Positions 26,101 through 35,900 of a stretch of 64,000 bases of DNA are shown piece after piece. The notes under the pieces are model-generated. The model saw only the letters and a program-made list of their open reading frames with translations, was not told the DNA's origin and searched no databases. The stretch covers positions 372,001 to 436,000 of the forward strand of contig NZ_JAALLT010000003.1 of assembly GCF_011059145.1 (NCBI RefSeq). The letters are read 5' to 3'. The number at the start of each line of letters is the position of its first letter. Position 1 is the stretch's first letter. The stretch comes from Halalkalibaculum roseum. Lineage in GTDB: Bacteria; Bacteroidota; Rhodothermia; Balneolales; Balneolaceae. The translations under genes and the position numbers were made by a program.

Positions 26101-26243
26101 GTCTGAACCTTGCTACCTGGACCGCATGGCCTTTCTATGATCCGGAAGTTGCTGACGGCACCAACGATATTTATGGTAACGTTGTGGCTGCTTCTTATCC
26201 GACCGGATTGCAGATCAATGGCGGAATTGAAGTTCAGTTCTAA
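23139..26243 (+). CDS. SusC/RagA-family TonB-dependent outer-membrane transporter (pair 1)
   Basis: Outer-membrane beta-barrel that imports a ligand captured by its SusD partner, powered by TonB. The start is placed at the ATG of MLRKIL because GAGGTTA just upstream, and the following codons, are shared with the other two SusC genes; the ATG at 23127 would add four residues. A signal peptide ending AFAQ is followed by a carboxypeptidase-regulatory-like domain (about 24-105, TLSGTVTDAESGETLPGANV), a plug with EVVVTGYGT and YGSQAANGVVLITTKRG, and a barrel to residue 1034 ending in aromatic F. Its plug differs from SusC 2 and 3. It is followed 29 nt later by a SusD gene. The substrate cannot be predicted; no degradative enzyme is nearby. 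Confidence 0.95.
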   Translation: MLRKILYIATVCLFTSAAAFAQTGTLSGTVTDAESGETLPGANVLIVELQRGASTDTNGEFTVENIPAGEYNLRISFVGYQNYTRTIQINSGQTTEINAEMQPGAVGLDEVVVTGYGTTTKRELTGSIASVSSEDFEGVDVQNTEAILQGRAAGVTVTTTSGNPGGAFQVQIRGNGSINAASEPLYIVDGVQISFDQLSAQTSQSPLNSIAPGDIESIEVIKGASAAAIYGSQAANGVVLITTKRGQSGTTNISVRAQTGISGATQRVDYISTEQYLDFVGEGWALNAGVTPVGDAGLEEGGSYIPYRDAYENFFLGFFGSPTGTPDDPTGDGTLANTDWQDFIYDQGVTQQYRVSADGGNESTRFYISGRFEKTDGHIFNSKFDAIGVRSNFDHQFSDKFNASLNLNLSQTNQFGICQDGNFINCPPSQAMFEAPMSFPFFSNGEYSNLTRFGRSNNPAVIRDEVERNVQVISILSNLNLNYQFTDWLNLNATAGVDYRNVEDERYETPIADPGVDGSLSYDYRNVYNFTTNATLNARYTFDDVHNVSGFLGTEYRRNYWTRVGTTGEGFPGSFFRVLNASSSPVEASGTNSEFRIGSYFGTAKYNYDEKYFAAVTARYDGHSRFGNETRWGFFPSISGAWRISEEDFFNADFVNELKLRIGYGVVGNAAIGNFASRGLYSAVGSYSGTTALTPTQLANVNLSWEEAREINLGLDFEILEGRISGAIDVYRRDNENLLLDRELPTESGFGDITENVGAVRNEGVELELSSVNVNTGDFVWQSRFNIGALRNEVLDLGEDDVLNENDFNEEIRVGQAIGILQAPRWAGVNPADGRPMWYDINGNLTYRPNFNDDSINYKDGVANYTGGFGNTFNYKGLQLDVFFQFSFGKWAFAQSDWYFTRTPDFLMNLDEMVLDRWRVPGDVTYFPRAHEAGTDFNETANFRTQLGTHSIYNASYIRLKNVSLSYNLPASLTEKLNLRGLRLFANGLNLATWTAWPFYDPEVADGTNDIYGNVVAASYPTGLQINGGIEVQF

Positions 26244-26272
26244 ACAATTTTATAAAGTTAGAGGTATACACT

Positions 26273-27739
26273 ATGAATAAACTTAAATATTTAAAGTATC
26301 TACTGGTTGTAGGCATCTTCGCTTTTATAGGATGTAACGACTTTTTAGAGAAACCTAGCCCGGCTACGTCTGTACCCGGTGAGCAAGTACTGACCTCCGA
26401 AGAAGGAGTAGTTAGTCTGCGGGCTTCTATGTACTCGCGTTTACGAGCCAGTTTCGACTACTCTACCGAGTATTTTGTAGGGCCCAGCGCTTTTGCAGAT
26501 GAGACTAGAAACCGTCCGGGATCCACACGCTTCCAAGGTTTAAATGAAGCAGTCGGAACCGACGGCGACACTAATGGTCTATCTTCTTACAGCGATACCT
26601 ACGAGATCATACTGGACGCCAACCTGTTGATCAGTGGCGTTCAGGATGGAGTGCTTGACCAGGCCACCCTAAACCGCTATCGCGGTGAAGCCTATGCTCT
26701 CAGAGCTATGGCTTTGCATCATTTGGCGCGTGCTTTAAGCTACGAACCCGGTCAGGAACAAGGCGGTTGGACGGAAGGTATAGTCCTCGTCACTACCCCT
26801 ACACAGGATATTGCTGATGTCGGACCGAAGGCTCGTGCATCTGTATCAGAAGTGTACTCACAGATTCTTTCCGATCTTACTGAAGCTAGAAACCTGCTTT
26901 CAGGAGTTAACAGTGATAACACCTATATCACTGAGGCTTTTGTTGACGGTCTCACTGCCCGCGTAAATCTTTACGCCGGTAACTGGGGCGCTGCCAACAC
27001 AGCTGCAGGAGATGCAATCTCAAATAGTGGGCGTTCATTAGAAAACACTGATTCAGGTGTTGCTAATATGTTCGATGAAACCGCTGGAGGACATCCTGAA
27101 GCTATCTTTAAGGTGGTAGTAAATCCTGATACCGAACCTATTGCGGGAAGTAATGTTAATAACGGATTGGCAGCTTACACTGCAGAGCAGTGGTCAGCAC
27201 AGTTGCCAACCAACGTGGTACTTGACAGTTACGAAGCCGCCGATTATCGACTCGGGTGGTACGCTCCTTGTTTTGACAGTTTTAACGGGGCTGCAGAATC
27301 TGACTGTGCCGATGTGAATGATGAAGGTTTTGAACTTCAGAAATTCAATGGTGAGTTAGGGAATTTAGCAGATGATATTCCTTACATGCGGATTGCTGAG
27401 ATGTACCTGATTCAAGCCGAAGCAGCTGCTAAAGATGCTAATAGCGTCGCTGCCGGTATTGGCCCTTTGAATACACTTAGAACTGCAAGAAATGCAAGCA
27501 CCGTAGCTGCTGCAGACTTTGCTGATCTCGAAGAATTCGAGGATTTCATCCTGCAAGAACGTATTCGAGAACTGGTTTCCGAAGGACACCGTTTCTGGGA
27601 CCTGAAACGTCTTGGTCGTGACATCCCCAACACGGATGGTTCTACTAAGATACGTTACGATTCCTATCGTATTCTGGATGATATCGGAGCTGGAAATATC
27701 AGCTCTAATCCGGAACTCGTTGAGAATCCAGGCTATTAA
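26273..27739 (+). CDS. SusD/RagB-family surface lipoprotein (pair 1)
   Basis: 488-aa alpha-helical TPR-like surface lipoprotein that captures substrate for the SusC channel. The leader ends in FIGC (Cys about residue 21) followed by NDFLEKPSP, the usual start of mature SusD proteins. RYRGEAYALRAMALHHLARAL is the conserved early TPR helix, and the C-terminal IPYMRIAEMYLIQAEAA and RIRELVSEGHRFWDLKRLG stretches are diagnostic of RagB/SusD. AGAGG lies at a suitable distance before the ATG. It lies between SusC 1 and a small lipoprotein gene, all probably one operon ending at the terminator at 28272. Confidence 0.95.
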   Translation: MNKLKYLKYLLVVGIFAFIGCNDFLEKPSPATSVPGEQVLTSEEGVVSLRASMYSRLRASFDYSTEYFVGPSAFADETRNRPGSTRFQGLNEAVGTDGDTNGLSSYSDTYEIILDANLLISGVQDGVLDQATLNRYRGEAYALRAMALHHLARALSYEPGQEQGGWTEGIVLVTTPTQDIADVGPKARASVSEVYSQILSDLTEARNLLSGVNSDNTYITEAFVDGLTARVNLYAGNWGAANTAAGDAISNSGRSLENTDSGVANMFDETAGGHPEAIFKVVVNPDTEPIAGSNVNNGLAAYTAEQWSAQLPTNVVLDSYEAADYRLGWYAPCFDSFNGAAESDCADVNDEGFELQKFNGELGNLADDIPYMRIAEMYLIQAEAAAKDANSVAAGIGPLNTLRTARNASTVAAADFADLEEFEDFILQERIRELVSEGHRFWDLKRLGRDIPNTDGSTKIRYDSYRILDDIGAGNISSNPELVENPGY

Positions 27740-27775
27740 CGGTTAATTCAAAAATTTCTTAAAGCATATTCAATT

Positions 27776-28225
27776 ATGAGAAAATCAATCAAAAACACAG
27801 CACTTGCAGTTTTTCTGCTTCCCCTGCTCTTTATGGGTTGTAATGACCTGTTCGATAAGGGTGATGTAGAGAAGACATATGACGGCCCTGATGTGGTCGC
27901 TTTTGCGGACTTGCAATCTGAAGTAACTGAAGGTTCAAGTCTCGACGTTGAAGTTCAGTTCATTAGCAGCCAAGGTTTAGCTAATTCTGATATTAACGTC
28001 AGCCTAAGCGCTGAAGGGGCTCCCGCCAGTACTTATGCACTTAGCACGAACTCCGTGACTATTGCATCTGGAACTGCAACCGCTTCATTTACAATCGACT
28101 TCCCCACTAATGCTGACATAAGCGATGGGGATGAGGTAACATTAACTGTTACCCTCAGCAGCAGTGATGTTGCAGCCGCTGAAAACCTTAATACAAAAAC
28201 CATCTTTATATCAGGTGTTGATTAA
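27776..28225 (+). CDS. small beta-sandwich lipoprotein of SusCD operon 1
   Basis: 149-aa lipoprotein with lipobox FMGC (Cys about residue 22) and a mature start NDLFDKGD similar in style to the preceding SusD. The remainder is predicted all-beta (VAFADLQSEVTEGSSLDVEV, later GDEVTLTVTLSSSDV), resembling an Ig-like or Calx-beta-type fold. Its position as third gene, 36 nt after SusD, suggests an accessory surface lipoprotein for the same ligand, like the small lipoproteins that often follow SusCD. The specific family is not recognised. A strong terminator follows 46 nt after the stop. Confidence 0.75.
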   Translation: MRKSIKNTALAVFLLPLLFMGCNDLFDKGDVEKTYDGPDVVAFADLQSEVTEGSSLDVEVQFISSQGLANSDINVSLSAEGAPASTYALSTNSVTIASGTATASFTIDFPTNADISDGDEVTLTVTLSSSDVAAAENLNTKTIFISGVD

Positions 28226-28271
28226 ACAACATCTATTGCACTAACATAATCAGTGCAGATTTGGTTTATTT

Positions 28272-28305
28272 AAAAGCCGTCCCGTTAAATCGGGACGGCT
28301 TTTTT
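28272..28305 (+). terminator. strong intrinsic terminator of SusCD operon 1
   Basis: A 13-bp GC-rich stem (28272-28284 with 28291-28303) includes GCCGTCCCG/CGGGACGGC and a 6-nt loop, and runs into TTTTTT on the plus strand. Confidence 0.95.
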
Positions 28306-28411
28306 AATTGATAGCATTCTTATATTTAAAAAGGTACTTTTCTATATAGAATTAAATTGATATCTAATTCGTTATCTTACCTTGCCAATTAAAATATCAT
28401 ACACTCCAAGA

Positions 28412-29089
28412 ATGAAAAAGCTATTACTTTTAAGTATTCTTACAGTCACATTTTTTACCAGCTGTATCCAAACCCCGGAACCTGACTCCCCTAGAAGACT
28501 GGCTATAGTCCTAAACGTAGCTAATGTCGGTAATGATATTGTAGTAGATCAGGATACCGTTAATATTGAAGTAGTAAAACTCCTTGCCGACAAAATAAAT
28601 TTTTCGTTTCTAGATGACAGGATACTACAGACCCAGCCAGACGCACTGGTGATGACCTATCGGAATCAGTTTGAGGGAGAGGACGAAACAATCGTAGCAG
28701 CTAACATCGGGATTGATGATTTCCGCGGTTTTAAGGGTATGAGAGTGTTTATAGATACTCCAAAAGAAGGCGACAATATCAGTGATAACCAATTCTTCGG
28801 TAGTTCTGATAACTATTCATTCATCCTTACAGGAAGTTTTAATGGGAAAAACTTTACTTACCTGTCAAGTCCAGTATTCGAAAAGAATTTCCCATTTGAT
28901 TCAAGTATTGAACTCACTAATGAGAATGAGACCCTGTTTAGCAAAATATTTTACGATATGAGTGAGGTTCTGATTGATAATGAAAACAATCAATTATTGG
29001 ATCCAACTAATCCTGATAACCAAGCTACTATTGATTCCCTTCTACAAGAATCACTGGAAATTGAAGCCAGAGCAATTGATATTCTGTAG
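28412..29089 (+). CDS. unidentified lipoprotein
   Basis: 225-aa predicted lipoprotein. The start is set at the ATG of MKKLLLLSILTVTFFTSC, which gives a textbook leader and lipobox (Cys18); an upstream TTG at 28382 would add ten polar residues and is unlikely. The mature part begins with a Pro/Asp-rich spacer (IQTPEPDSP), then mixed beta strands (RRLAIVLNVANVGNDIVVDQ) and an acidic C-terminal helix rich in Asp, Glu and Leu. No family is recognised. It follows the SusCD operon 1 terminator, so it has its own promoter, and is ended by a long perfect palindrome at 29116-29153. Confidence 0.7.
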   Translation: MKKLLLLSILTVTFFTSCIQTPEPDSPRRLAIVLNVANVGNDIVVDQDTVNIEVVKLLADKINFSFLDDRILQTQPDALVMTYRNQFEGEDETIVAANIGIDDFRGFKGMRVFIDTPKEGDNISDNQFFGSSDNYSFILTGSFNGKNFTYLSSPVFEKNFPFDSSIELTNENETLFSKIFYDMSEVLIDNENNQLLDPTNPDNQATIDSLLQESLEIEARAIDIL

Positions 29090-29115
29090 TTCTAATAGCA
29101 AAGATGAAAAATAGT

Positions 29116-29153
29116 TAACACATGCCAAGTTTTCGAAAACTTGGCATGTGTTA
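29116..29153. terminator. bidirectional terminator, 38-bp perfect palindrome
   Basis: The palindrome is centred at TTTCGAAA. It is followed by TTTTT on the plus strand and by an AT-rich stretch with a T-run on the minus strand, so it could end both convergent transcripts. Confidence 0.8.
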
Positions 29154-29276
29154 TTTTTGGGGATACCAATAAACCTTACTCCCATTCCCCCGGTCTGGTG
29201 CCGAATTAAATAGATCTGACCACTTCTACTTGCTTCCGGAACAGAGCACCGGAAGCAGTAAAAATGAAAGAGAAAG

Positions 29277-29318
29277 CTCTGTGTAACTCTTTTTCCTCAG
29301 TGAAACTCTGTGAAATAA
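29277..29318. repeat. ACACAGAG-type repeat block, lone copy
   Basis: CTCTGTGTAACTC and GTGAAACTCTGTGAA words match the B half of the repeats at 11.3, 15.6 and 20.4 kb, but without the CCTTATAC tract. Confidence 0.6.
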
Positions 29319-29401
29319 CTGGAAAGGATTCTAAAGATGAATCGTTGGTGCTTCACTTTAGCTTCCCCAGCAGAGCAGCGGAATCAGAGATATTAGTAAG
29401 T

Positions 29402-31495
29402 TCACTCAATAGAGAATGGTTGCGTCTTAGTAAACGTGGAGTCAGAATTCAAATCACTGATAGAAATGTTCAACAAGTACTCACCGGGTTCCTGATTGGA
29501 GGTATCAATAATTATCACATTCTTATCGGAATCCCCGATCACTGTATTATTAATCGCAATACTTAAGAGTGCATCTTCCCTTCGTCCGAAGAGCCCTCTT
29601 TTCTCTTTGGTAATAGAATACTCAAAACTGTATTCACTGATCTCATCCGTACCCTTGGGTAGGAGGTTATAGAGCTCATAATAGAAGCTGAGATCCGATC
29701 CTTGAGGTATCACTTTTTTGTGGGCTATGGTAAAATCGATTGAATCCCTGCTGATTTCGTTATCTTTGTCTTCCTGGTAGCTATACCCCATGATCAAATC
29801 ACTTAGCTGCAGCCCCTCTGTAGGAAGAGGTTCGCCTAGATCCAGCCGGGTATTATTAATACCTTTAAGAGAAGCCGGGAATGGACTTTCGGAAGCGACT
29901 TTCTCTACTCCAAGAGAATCTGAACTGTGCAACTCATGCGACAACAGAATTTCCTCTATGCCTTCCTCGTAGGGAATATTGAATCTATTTTCTATGCTTT
30001 GGAATGATTTTACGGGTCTTTGTATCGACTCACTTTTCAATGTTTCCCCGCTTTCATCCCGTATCTCATATCCGCCAATCAATCTGTAACGATCAGCCAA
30101 CTGGGTTTGGAGTGAATTTGTTTTCCTGAGTATGTCATAATAAGCCGCTTCATCCAGAGTAATCTGTGTAAAAACCTTGCTGTAGGGTTCGCTCTGTTCA
30201 TTTAAAAACCGGTAGGTATAATATTCAGCCGGCATTTCTATAAGGTTTTCGAACAAGGTAGTTTTTTCATTGGGTGCCCTGCTCTGAATAGCCACCAGTT
30301 TTGTGCCGTGCATAGTATCAAATTCCCTCGCTAGTCCTTTAAAACTCGTGCCGAAGGAGTTGGAAACATTGATAAAACGGTCCATCATCTGGTCATAGGC
30401 ATTGCCAAAATAGGCATCCAGGGCTGCAAATTGCTGATAATACATGAGCTGTAGTATTATCGCGGGTGTCAAAGTAACCTGAGAGTTTTGACTGGCACTA
30501 GTATTATTAAATTGTACAGATTGACGACTTCTTTCATTAGATTCCGAGTCTCCGCTTCCCGTCCCTCCCCCAGAACCTTGTCCCGAGAACGAGTAATTGT
30601 GTTGCAGATAACTGCGGTAAGCCCCACTTGGGATAAAATCATCCACCGATCGGATTCTACGAAAACTGCTGGTACCATTTCGGGTTCCGAACATGAATAC
30701 AGTATTCTGTAATTCCTCATTCAAATCCCGATATATCCAAACTTCATATCTATTATATTCATGATATTGTCGCACCCGATTCTCAAGATTCATACGCTGT
30801 GTGGAAGTAATAGCCAGCTGTTCGGCCGAGCCAAAAGAAGGGGGCCGTATGCCCTCTTTCAGAATGCGGGTTACGAAACTAGGGATATAATTCAGTTGAC
30901 CCTCCTTAGAATAATAGGGTTTACCATATTTAATATAGATATCGGCACGGTCATCAAACTCTTCTCCATTTGCTTTCACAAAATGGTTACGCGCATAATT
31001 GATTCGCTGCCAGTGCTCTATTAATCGTTCGTTATAATCGGTGAGCGGGGTTGGATCCAGTGAATTCCAGTAGTTTGCGATTTCTTTCAATGCCCCGGAA
31101 TCAGAATTCTCAATTCTATCTTCCAGGTTTCTAAAACGTTTCCTTTCCAGGAGGGGCCGTAAAAGAGTAAGCTCATTTTGCAAAGCCTCCTTTTCAGAGT
31201 CAACAATCTTTCCGCTTAAACCCCAATAGTATATTTCAGAGGCGGCAGTGTAGTAATCTTCTAGTTTTTCCTTTGTAGCGAGTTGAATAAAAGTCTGTGA
31301 TATGCGAAAATCAGAATCCTCAAGGTTACTCTTTGCTTCCAACCATATTTGCAGTGCCTCTTCAAAATTCCCCTCTTCTAGTTCTATGAGACCCCTGTTA
31401 TAATATCCCTCCTTATCAACTTGGGGAGAACTTGCGACAAGATGAAGCGGAATAAAAGTCAGAATAAAAATGCCCGCTACCTTCCGTTTCTTCAT
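29402..31495 (-). CDS. exported GWxTD-type protein
   Basis: About 697-aa exported protein. The start at 31495 puts the leader KKRKVAGIFILTFIPLHLVASS at the N-terminus; an ATG at 31549 would add 18 residues. An N-terminal helical part (NRGLIELEEGNFEEALQIW) looks like a TPR. A central block, FDDRADIYIKYGKPYYSKEG, followed by EVWIYRDLN, matches the shape of GWxTD domains (D-R-G.IYI.YG.P), although the GW residues themselves are missing. Beta-rich C-terminal domains follow, ending in the paired-strand GEYLLNISISDLNS. Together with the gene at 20832 it flanks SusCD pair 1. Role unknown; the GWxTD label is moderately supported. Confidence 0.65.
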   Translation of the reverse strand: MKKRKVAGIFILTFIPLHLVASSPQVDKEGYYNRGLIELEEGNFEEALQIWLEAKSNLEDSDFRISQTFIQLATKEKLEDYYTAASEIYYWGLSGKIVDSEKEALQNELTLLRPLLERKRFRNLEDRIENSDSGALKEIANYWNSLDPTPLTDYNERLIEHWQRINYARNHFVKANGEEFDDRADIYIKYGKPYYSKEGQLNYIPSFVTRILKEGIRPPSFGSAEQLAITSTQRMNLENRVRQYHEYNRYEVWIYRDLNEELQNTVFMFGTRNGTSSFRRIRSVDDFIPSGAYRSYLQHNYSFSGQGSGGGTGSGDSESNERSRQSVQFNNTSASQNSQVTLTPAIILQLMYYQQFAALDAYFGNAYDQMMDRFINVSNSFGTSFKGLAREFDTMHGTKLVAIQSRAPNEKTTLFENLIEMPAEYYTYRFLNEQSEPYSKVFTQITLDEAAYYDILRKTNSLQTQLADRYRLIGGYEIRDESGETLKSESIQRPVKSFQSIENRFNIPYEEGIEEILLSHELHSSDSLGVEKVASESPFPASLKGINNTRLDLGEPLPTEGLQLSDLIMGYSYQEDKDNEISRDSIDFTIAHKKVIPQGSDLSFYYELYNLLPKGTDEISEYSFEYSITKEKRGLFGRREDALLSIAINNTVIGDSDKNVIIIDTSNQEPGEYLLNISISDLNSDSTFTKTQPFSIE

Positions 31496-31642
31496 ACTGA
31501 AACTGAGAATGGTGCGGGCAAAATTCACAATGTTCTCTTTCGAGGTCATAACTGGAAATTCAAAATTGCTAGGCTATTTCAATGCATAATGCGATAGACT
31601 CATTAGTAAGAAAATTTATACAATAAACGAATCTAAAAAGTT

Positions 31643-32368
31643 CTAGGATCCGGATTTTAGCTGGTCGTAATGGGCCAGTATGTTGTCAAGATCCTGCTCT
31701 TCACCGAAATCAAGATTTTGTTGATCGGCAAATTCTTCTACCTGGTCTCTTAAATCTTTTTCAAGAGTCCTTAGAATATGGCGCTTCTTGAGCTTTACAT
31801 CATGATACGAACCTGATTCATCAATGATAAAATATTCGGTATCATCCACATACTCATCTTTGATATTTGCCGATCCATATGTGGGAATATTCTTCTTAAG
31901 TGAGCTACTGTAATGGGCAATCATTTTCACATTGCCATCATACATTATTCTAACAAATGTAGAAGGTTTGATATCATGGTCCTCTGACTTAAATCCGTTT
32001 TTAAACACGATGTTTTCAGGCTGTGCAAAAAAGGTAAAACCTTTAATTTTTCCCGAATTCATCAAATAGACTTTCTCCCCTCTCGTAAATTCAAGAATAT
32101 TATCAGCTATATTTAATCTAAGTAGGAGCTCTTCGGTTTCTGCTTTTTCGGTAATCTGAACTTTTCCTTTAAGCCAATCGCTGTTAAAATATGGGTCTCC
32201 TTTCACATCACGACTTTGAGAACTTAAATAATAGTCACCGCTGGTATTATCCAGTGCCTGGCTCATTTCCATCAGTTCTGCATCGGTAAAGTTAGAATCC
32301 TGCGCAAGTGCCGCAAATGCAAAGGTAAAAGAGAAAATCGTTAGTAATAGAATTTTGAGTAATTTCAT
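31643..32368 (-). CDS. exported protein of unknown function
   Basis: 241-aa predicted periplasmic or outer-membrane-associated protein. The signal peptide KLLKILLLTIFSFTFAFA ends with a likely cleavage after ALAQ. The mature part has alternating beta strands (KGKVQITEKAETEELLLRLN, YLMNSGKIKGFTFF) and a long charged C-terminal helix (EKDLRDQVEEFADQQNLDFG). The design, with a described residue range of small strands and no cysteines or metal motifs, resembles conserved hypothetical proteins of Bacteroidota, but no family is recognised. It lies 147 nt downstream of the GWxTD-type gene on the same strand and is divergent from SusC 2. Confidence 0.7.
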   Translation of the reverse strand: MKLLKILLLTIFSFTFAFAALAQDSNFTDAELMEMSQALDNTSGDYYLSSQSRDVKGDPYFNSDWLKGKVQITEKAETEELLLRLNIADNILEFTRGEKVYLMNSGKIKGFTFFAQPENIVFKNGFKSEDHDIKPSTFVRIMYDGNVKMIAHYSSSLKKNIPTYGSANIKDEYVDDTEYFIIDESGSYHDVKLKKRHILRTLEKDLRDQVEEFADQQNLDFGEEQDLDNILAHYDQLKSGS

Positions 32369-32746
32369 TGCTAAATAGTTTAGTGCTTAGATTGTTTATG
32401 CGGTGCTTAAGAAAGCTAATTATTAACCCAATCATTATAAAATAATCTTCGTAACACCACCATTAACAATAACTAAATCATCATTGAAATATTATATAAC
32501 TCTTTCAATATAAATGTGATCAGCTGAGTATATATCAGACGAGTCATTGATTTAGCGTACGAATCGGCAAAACCACTATCAATATATCTCGATAATTTTT
32601 GGAATAAGACCCAATTAAGAACCTTAATTTATTGTCGTATAAATCTATATTTATTAGACGAATAGATATAAATACCTAAGACTCTTAGAAAGATTAGGAA
32701 ATAATTTAGGTTTTTTAATTACAAAAATTTACATTATTAACGATGT

Positions 32747-32767
32747 GGGGATAAGTATTTTATCTCC
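32747..32767. promoter_or_regulatory. operator-like dyad containing GGGGATAA
   Basis: GGGGATAA and TTATCTCC are nearly complementary around GTATT. GGGGATAA also appears upstream of SusC 3 and of the TonB receptor at 40084-43509. Regulatory role is inference. Confidence 0.35.
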
Positions 32768-32830
32768 TCATATCAGCGATTAAGAGGGATGAAATTGCAC
32801 TATATATATTAATAGATCGGCTTACTTTAT

Positions 32831-32839
32831 CTTGGGGAT
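32831..32839 (+). promoter_or_regulatory. CTTGGGGAT motif upstream of SusC 2
   Basis: It is 73 nt before the start codon and identical over nine bases to the motif 76 nt before SusC 1. Confidence 0.4.
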
Positions 32840-32912
32840 TAAGTTAACCGAAAGCATTTCTTACCATTTTTTCGCCAACCCAATAACAAAAACATACACA
32901 TAGAGGTTATTT

Positions 32913-35900
32913 ATGCTTAGAAAGATACTTTCTACGGCTTTTGTAGCCCTCTTTATGACTACGCTGGCTTATGCCCAGAGTGGCTCCATAACAGGGGTTA
33001 TAACAGACCAAACTTCAGGTGAAGCCATGCCCGGAGTTACCGTACAGTTAGTCGAATTGAATCGTGGCGCAGCTACAAATATTGACGGTGTCTATGCCAT
33101 CACTAATGTACCTGCAGGAACTTATACCCTAAGAGCTTCTTTTGTAGGCTTTAAGGCAAGATCCGTACAAGTCACCATCGGATCCGGTGAAACAACCCGA
33201 GATCTGCAACTTCAACAAGACATTCTTGGTCTTGAAGAAGTGGTAGTTACCGGTGTGGGAACGGGAACAGAAACAACCAAGTTGGGTTTCTCCGTTGCCA
33301 AAGTAGGTGAACAGGAGTTAACCACAGTGCCTGCTGCCGATGTGGGATCTGCCATTCAGGCCAAAGTGCCGGGCGTGACCATTGTCAAAGCTTCCGGTGA
33401 CCCTTCTCGTGCTGCAACCATCCGACTTAGAGGTTCCACTTCATTGTCAGATGACCAGGAACCACTGATTATCGTTGACGGTATCATTACCGACGGTAGT
33501 CTGGCTGATATCAACATGCAGGATGTGGAGTCCATTGAGATTGTAAAAGGTGCTGCTGCAGCTTCCCTTTACGGTTCACTGGCCGGTAACGGTGTTATTC
33601 AGATCATTACCAAACGCGGTTCCAAGTCTATTGACAAACCACAGCTTACCTTCCGTAGCGAGTATGGGTTCTCAACCCTTGGTAATGAATACCCGGTAGC
33701 CAAAACACACCCATGGGTAGAAGACTATACCCTGACCAGCGACGGTGCAGCCGTAGCTTCATGGCCCGGCTTTAATACTTACGATGCTGACAGAGTTTGG
33801 GATAACGAATTCCCGGTTTATAATGATAACCTGGATGCCGTTTTTGAAGGACAGCCTTACAACTCCAACTTCATTAACGTAGCCAACTCATCGGAGACCT
33901 TTAATTACTATGCTTCCTATGAGAATCTGAGCCAGGAAGGTGTGATTAAAAACCTACCGAACTACAACCGTAATTCGGTTCGATTGAATGCCGATTATAC
34001 GTATGACAACCGCTTCCGAATCGGATTCAGCGGTTCGTATGTAAATGTTGAGTATCCTGATATCACCGAACAGGGACAGGGGTCTAACTTCTTCTATTCG
34101 GTATTAACGGCTCCTCCGATCATTAACTTCAATGAGAGGAATCCAAACGGAACTTTTTCAAACAGTCCGCAGGGATATGATATCGTAGGTAGTAACTTCC
34201 AGAACCCGCTTTACGTAGCTGAGCAGTTCCAGGATAACTTTACCCGCGATCGTTATATCATGGGTTTCACTGTCAATTATGAAATCAATGATAATTTCAC
34301 AATTGACGGACGCCAGTCTTTTGACAAGCGTTTTACCTTGCAGGAGACCTTTGCACCGGTTGGATACCAAACTCCAACCCCAAGTACTGCCCTGAACAAC
34401 GGATTTGAAGGAAGAGAAACCTTTGAAAACTCTACTTCTATTACCGAATTATGGGCTACCGGCCGTTTCCAGGTCGAAGATTTGGGCATCCGTGTAATTG
34501 CCAAGTACTTGTATGAAGACAGAGAATTCGAAAATTATGACTTCTCAGGTTTTAACTATTCTGTATCCGGAATTCGAAACTTCGGTGCGGTAGATTCTGA
34601 TACTTACAGCATCGGATCAGAATTCATCACGGAACGTGCAGAGAATATTATTCTGGATTCCGAATTCGACTACCAAGACAAGCTGATTCTTGGCGGTATG
34701 GTACGTCGTGACGGTTCTTCCAGCTTTGGTGAAGACGAGCGCTACTCCATCTATTACAGGGGTTCGCTGGCTTACCGCGTGACCGAAGACATTGACATAA
34801 ACAATGTACAGGAACTGAAACTACGTGTTTCTTACGGTACTTCCGGTCTGCGTCCTCCTTTTGAGGCTCAGTATGAAACCTATTCTGCCGGAGCTACTGT
34901 ACTGCTTCCAAACGTACTCGGTAACACCGAAATTAAACCTTCGGTTGTTGCAGAAACTGAGTTTGGTGTAGATGTAGCTTTCCTTGATAAGTTTAACGCT
35001 TCTCTGAACTACTCATGGACCAACACTACCAACGATTACCTGCTTGCACCACTTGGCGGCGATAATCCGTTCTCTGCCCAATGGCAGAATGTAGGTGAGA
35101 TTGAGAACAGAACCTTTGAAGCTTCTCTGCAAGGTAACCTGGTTCAACAGCGTGACCTTCAAGCAGGGTTCAACCTCTCATTCAGTAAAACCCTGCAAAA
35201 AGTTACGGATCTCGGCGGTGTACCTGCCTTCACCCGTGCTGCAGGAGCTGCCATTAACCTCTTCCGCTTCGAGGAAGGAGTTTCCTACGGCGCTATGTAT
35301 GGTAACAAACTCATAGGCTCCGTTAATGAGCTTACGCTCGATGAGAACGGGTTTGTTCTGAACGCAGGCGGAGGCACCCTGACGCCGGACGACTTTAGCG
35401 TCAATAGCCTTGGTCATGTTGTTATTACAGCAGATGCAGGCACTCAGGCAGAACGTCCCATGTACCTTGTAGATGAAACCGGTACCCCGGATATCGTTCA
35501 AATCGGTGACACCCAGCCTGACTTCCAGGTAGGTCTTTCAGGTAACTTCAACTGGAAGAACCTCGGACTCTTCATGGTATGGGATTGGTCACAAGGCGGA
35601 GAAGTGTATAATTACTCCAAACAGCTGCTTTATTTCAACTTTATGCATGCTGACCTGGAAGATTTCACACGCGCCGGATTTGATCCTGATTATGCTCTTG
35701 CTTCTGATGGATTGTACAATGCATCCAATGCACTTAGCCACTTTGTGGAAGATGCTTCCTACCTGAAGCTTCGTGAAGTTTCTCTCTCTTATACCCTAAC
35801 CAACAGTAATCTTGGAAAAATTGGGAATTACCTGAGAGATGTACAGTTCTCGGTAGTAGGTCGTAACCTGCTCACCTTTACTGATTATACAGGATATGAT

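Larger units (their letters stand above)
29090..29401. other. 312-bp convergent gap: palindromic terminator and repeat block
   Basis: Between the convergent lipoprotein and GWxTD-type genes. It contains the 38-bp perfect palindrome (29116-29153), a 9-bp dyad TGCTTCCGG/CCGGAAGCA (29231-29239 with 29249-29257), and a CTCTGTG/ACTCTGTG block (29277-29318). A plus-strand frame starting at 29264 overlaps the end of the minus-strand gene and is not credible. Confidence 0.65.
32369..32912. other. AT-rich upstream region of SusC 2
   Basis: 544 bp without a gene. It contains an operator-like dyad GGGGATAA-GTATT-TTATCTCC (32747-32767, one mismatched pair) and the CTTGGGGAT motif at 32831-32839. The rest is AT-rich and unremarkable. 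Confidence 0.6.

Noticed and set aside
29264-29566. 100-codon plus-strand frame overlapping the end of the GWxTD-type gene
   Set aside because: It covers an ACACAGAG repeat and the reverse strand of a well-supported gene, with no coding signal of its own.
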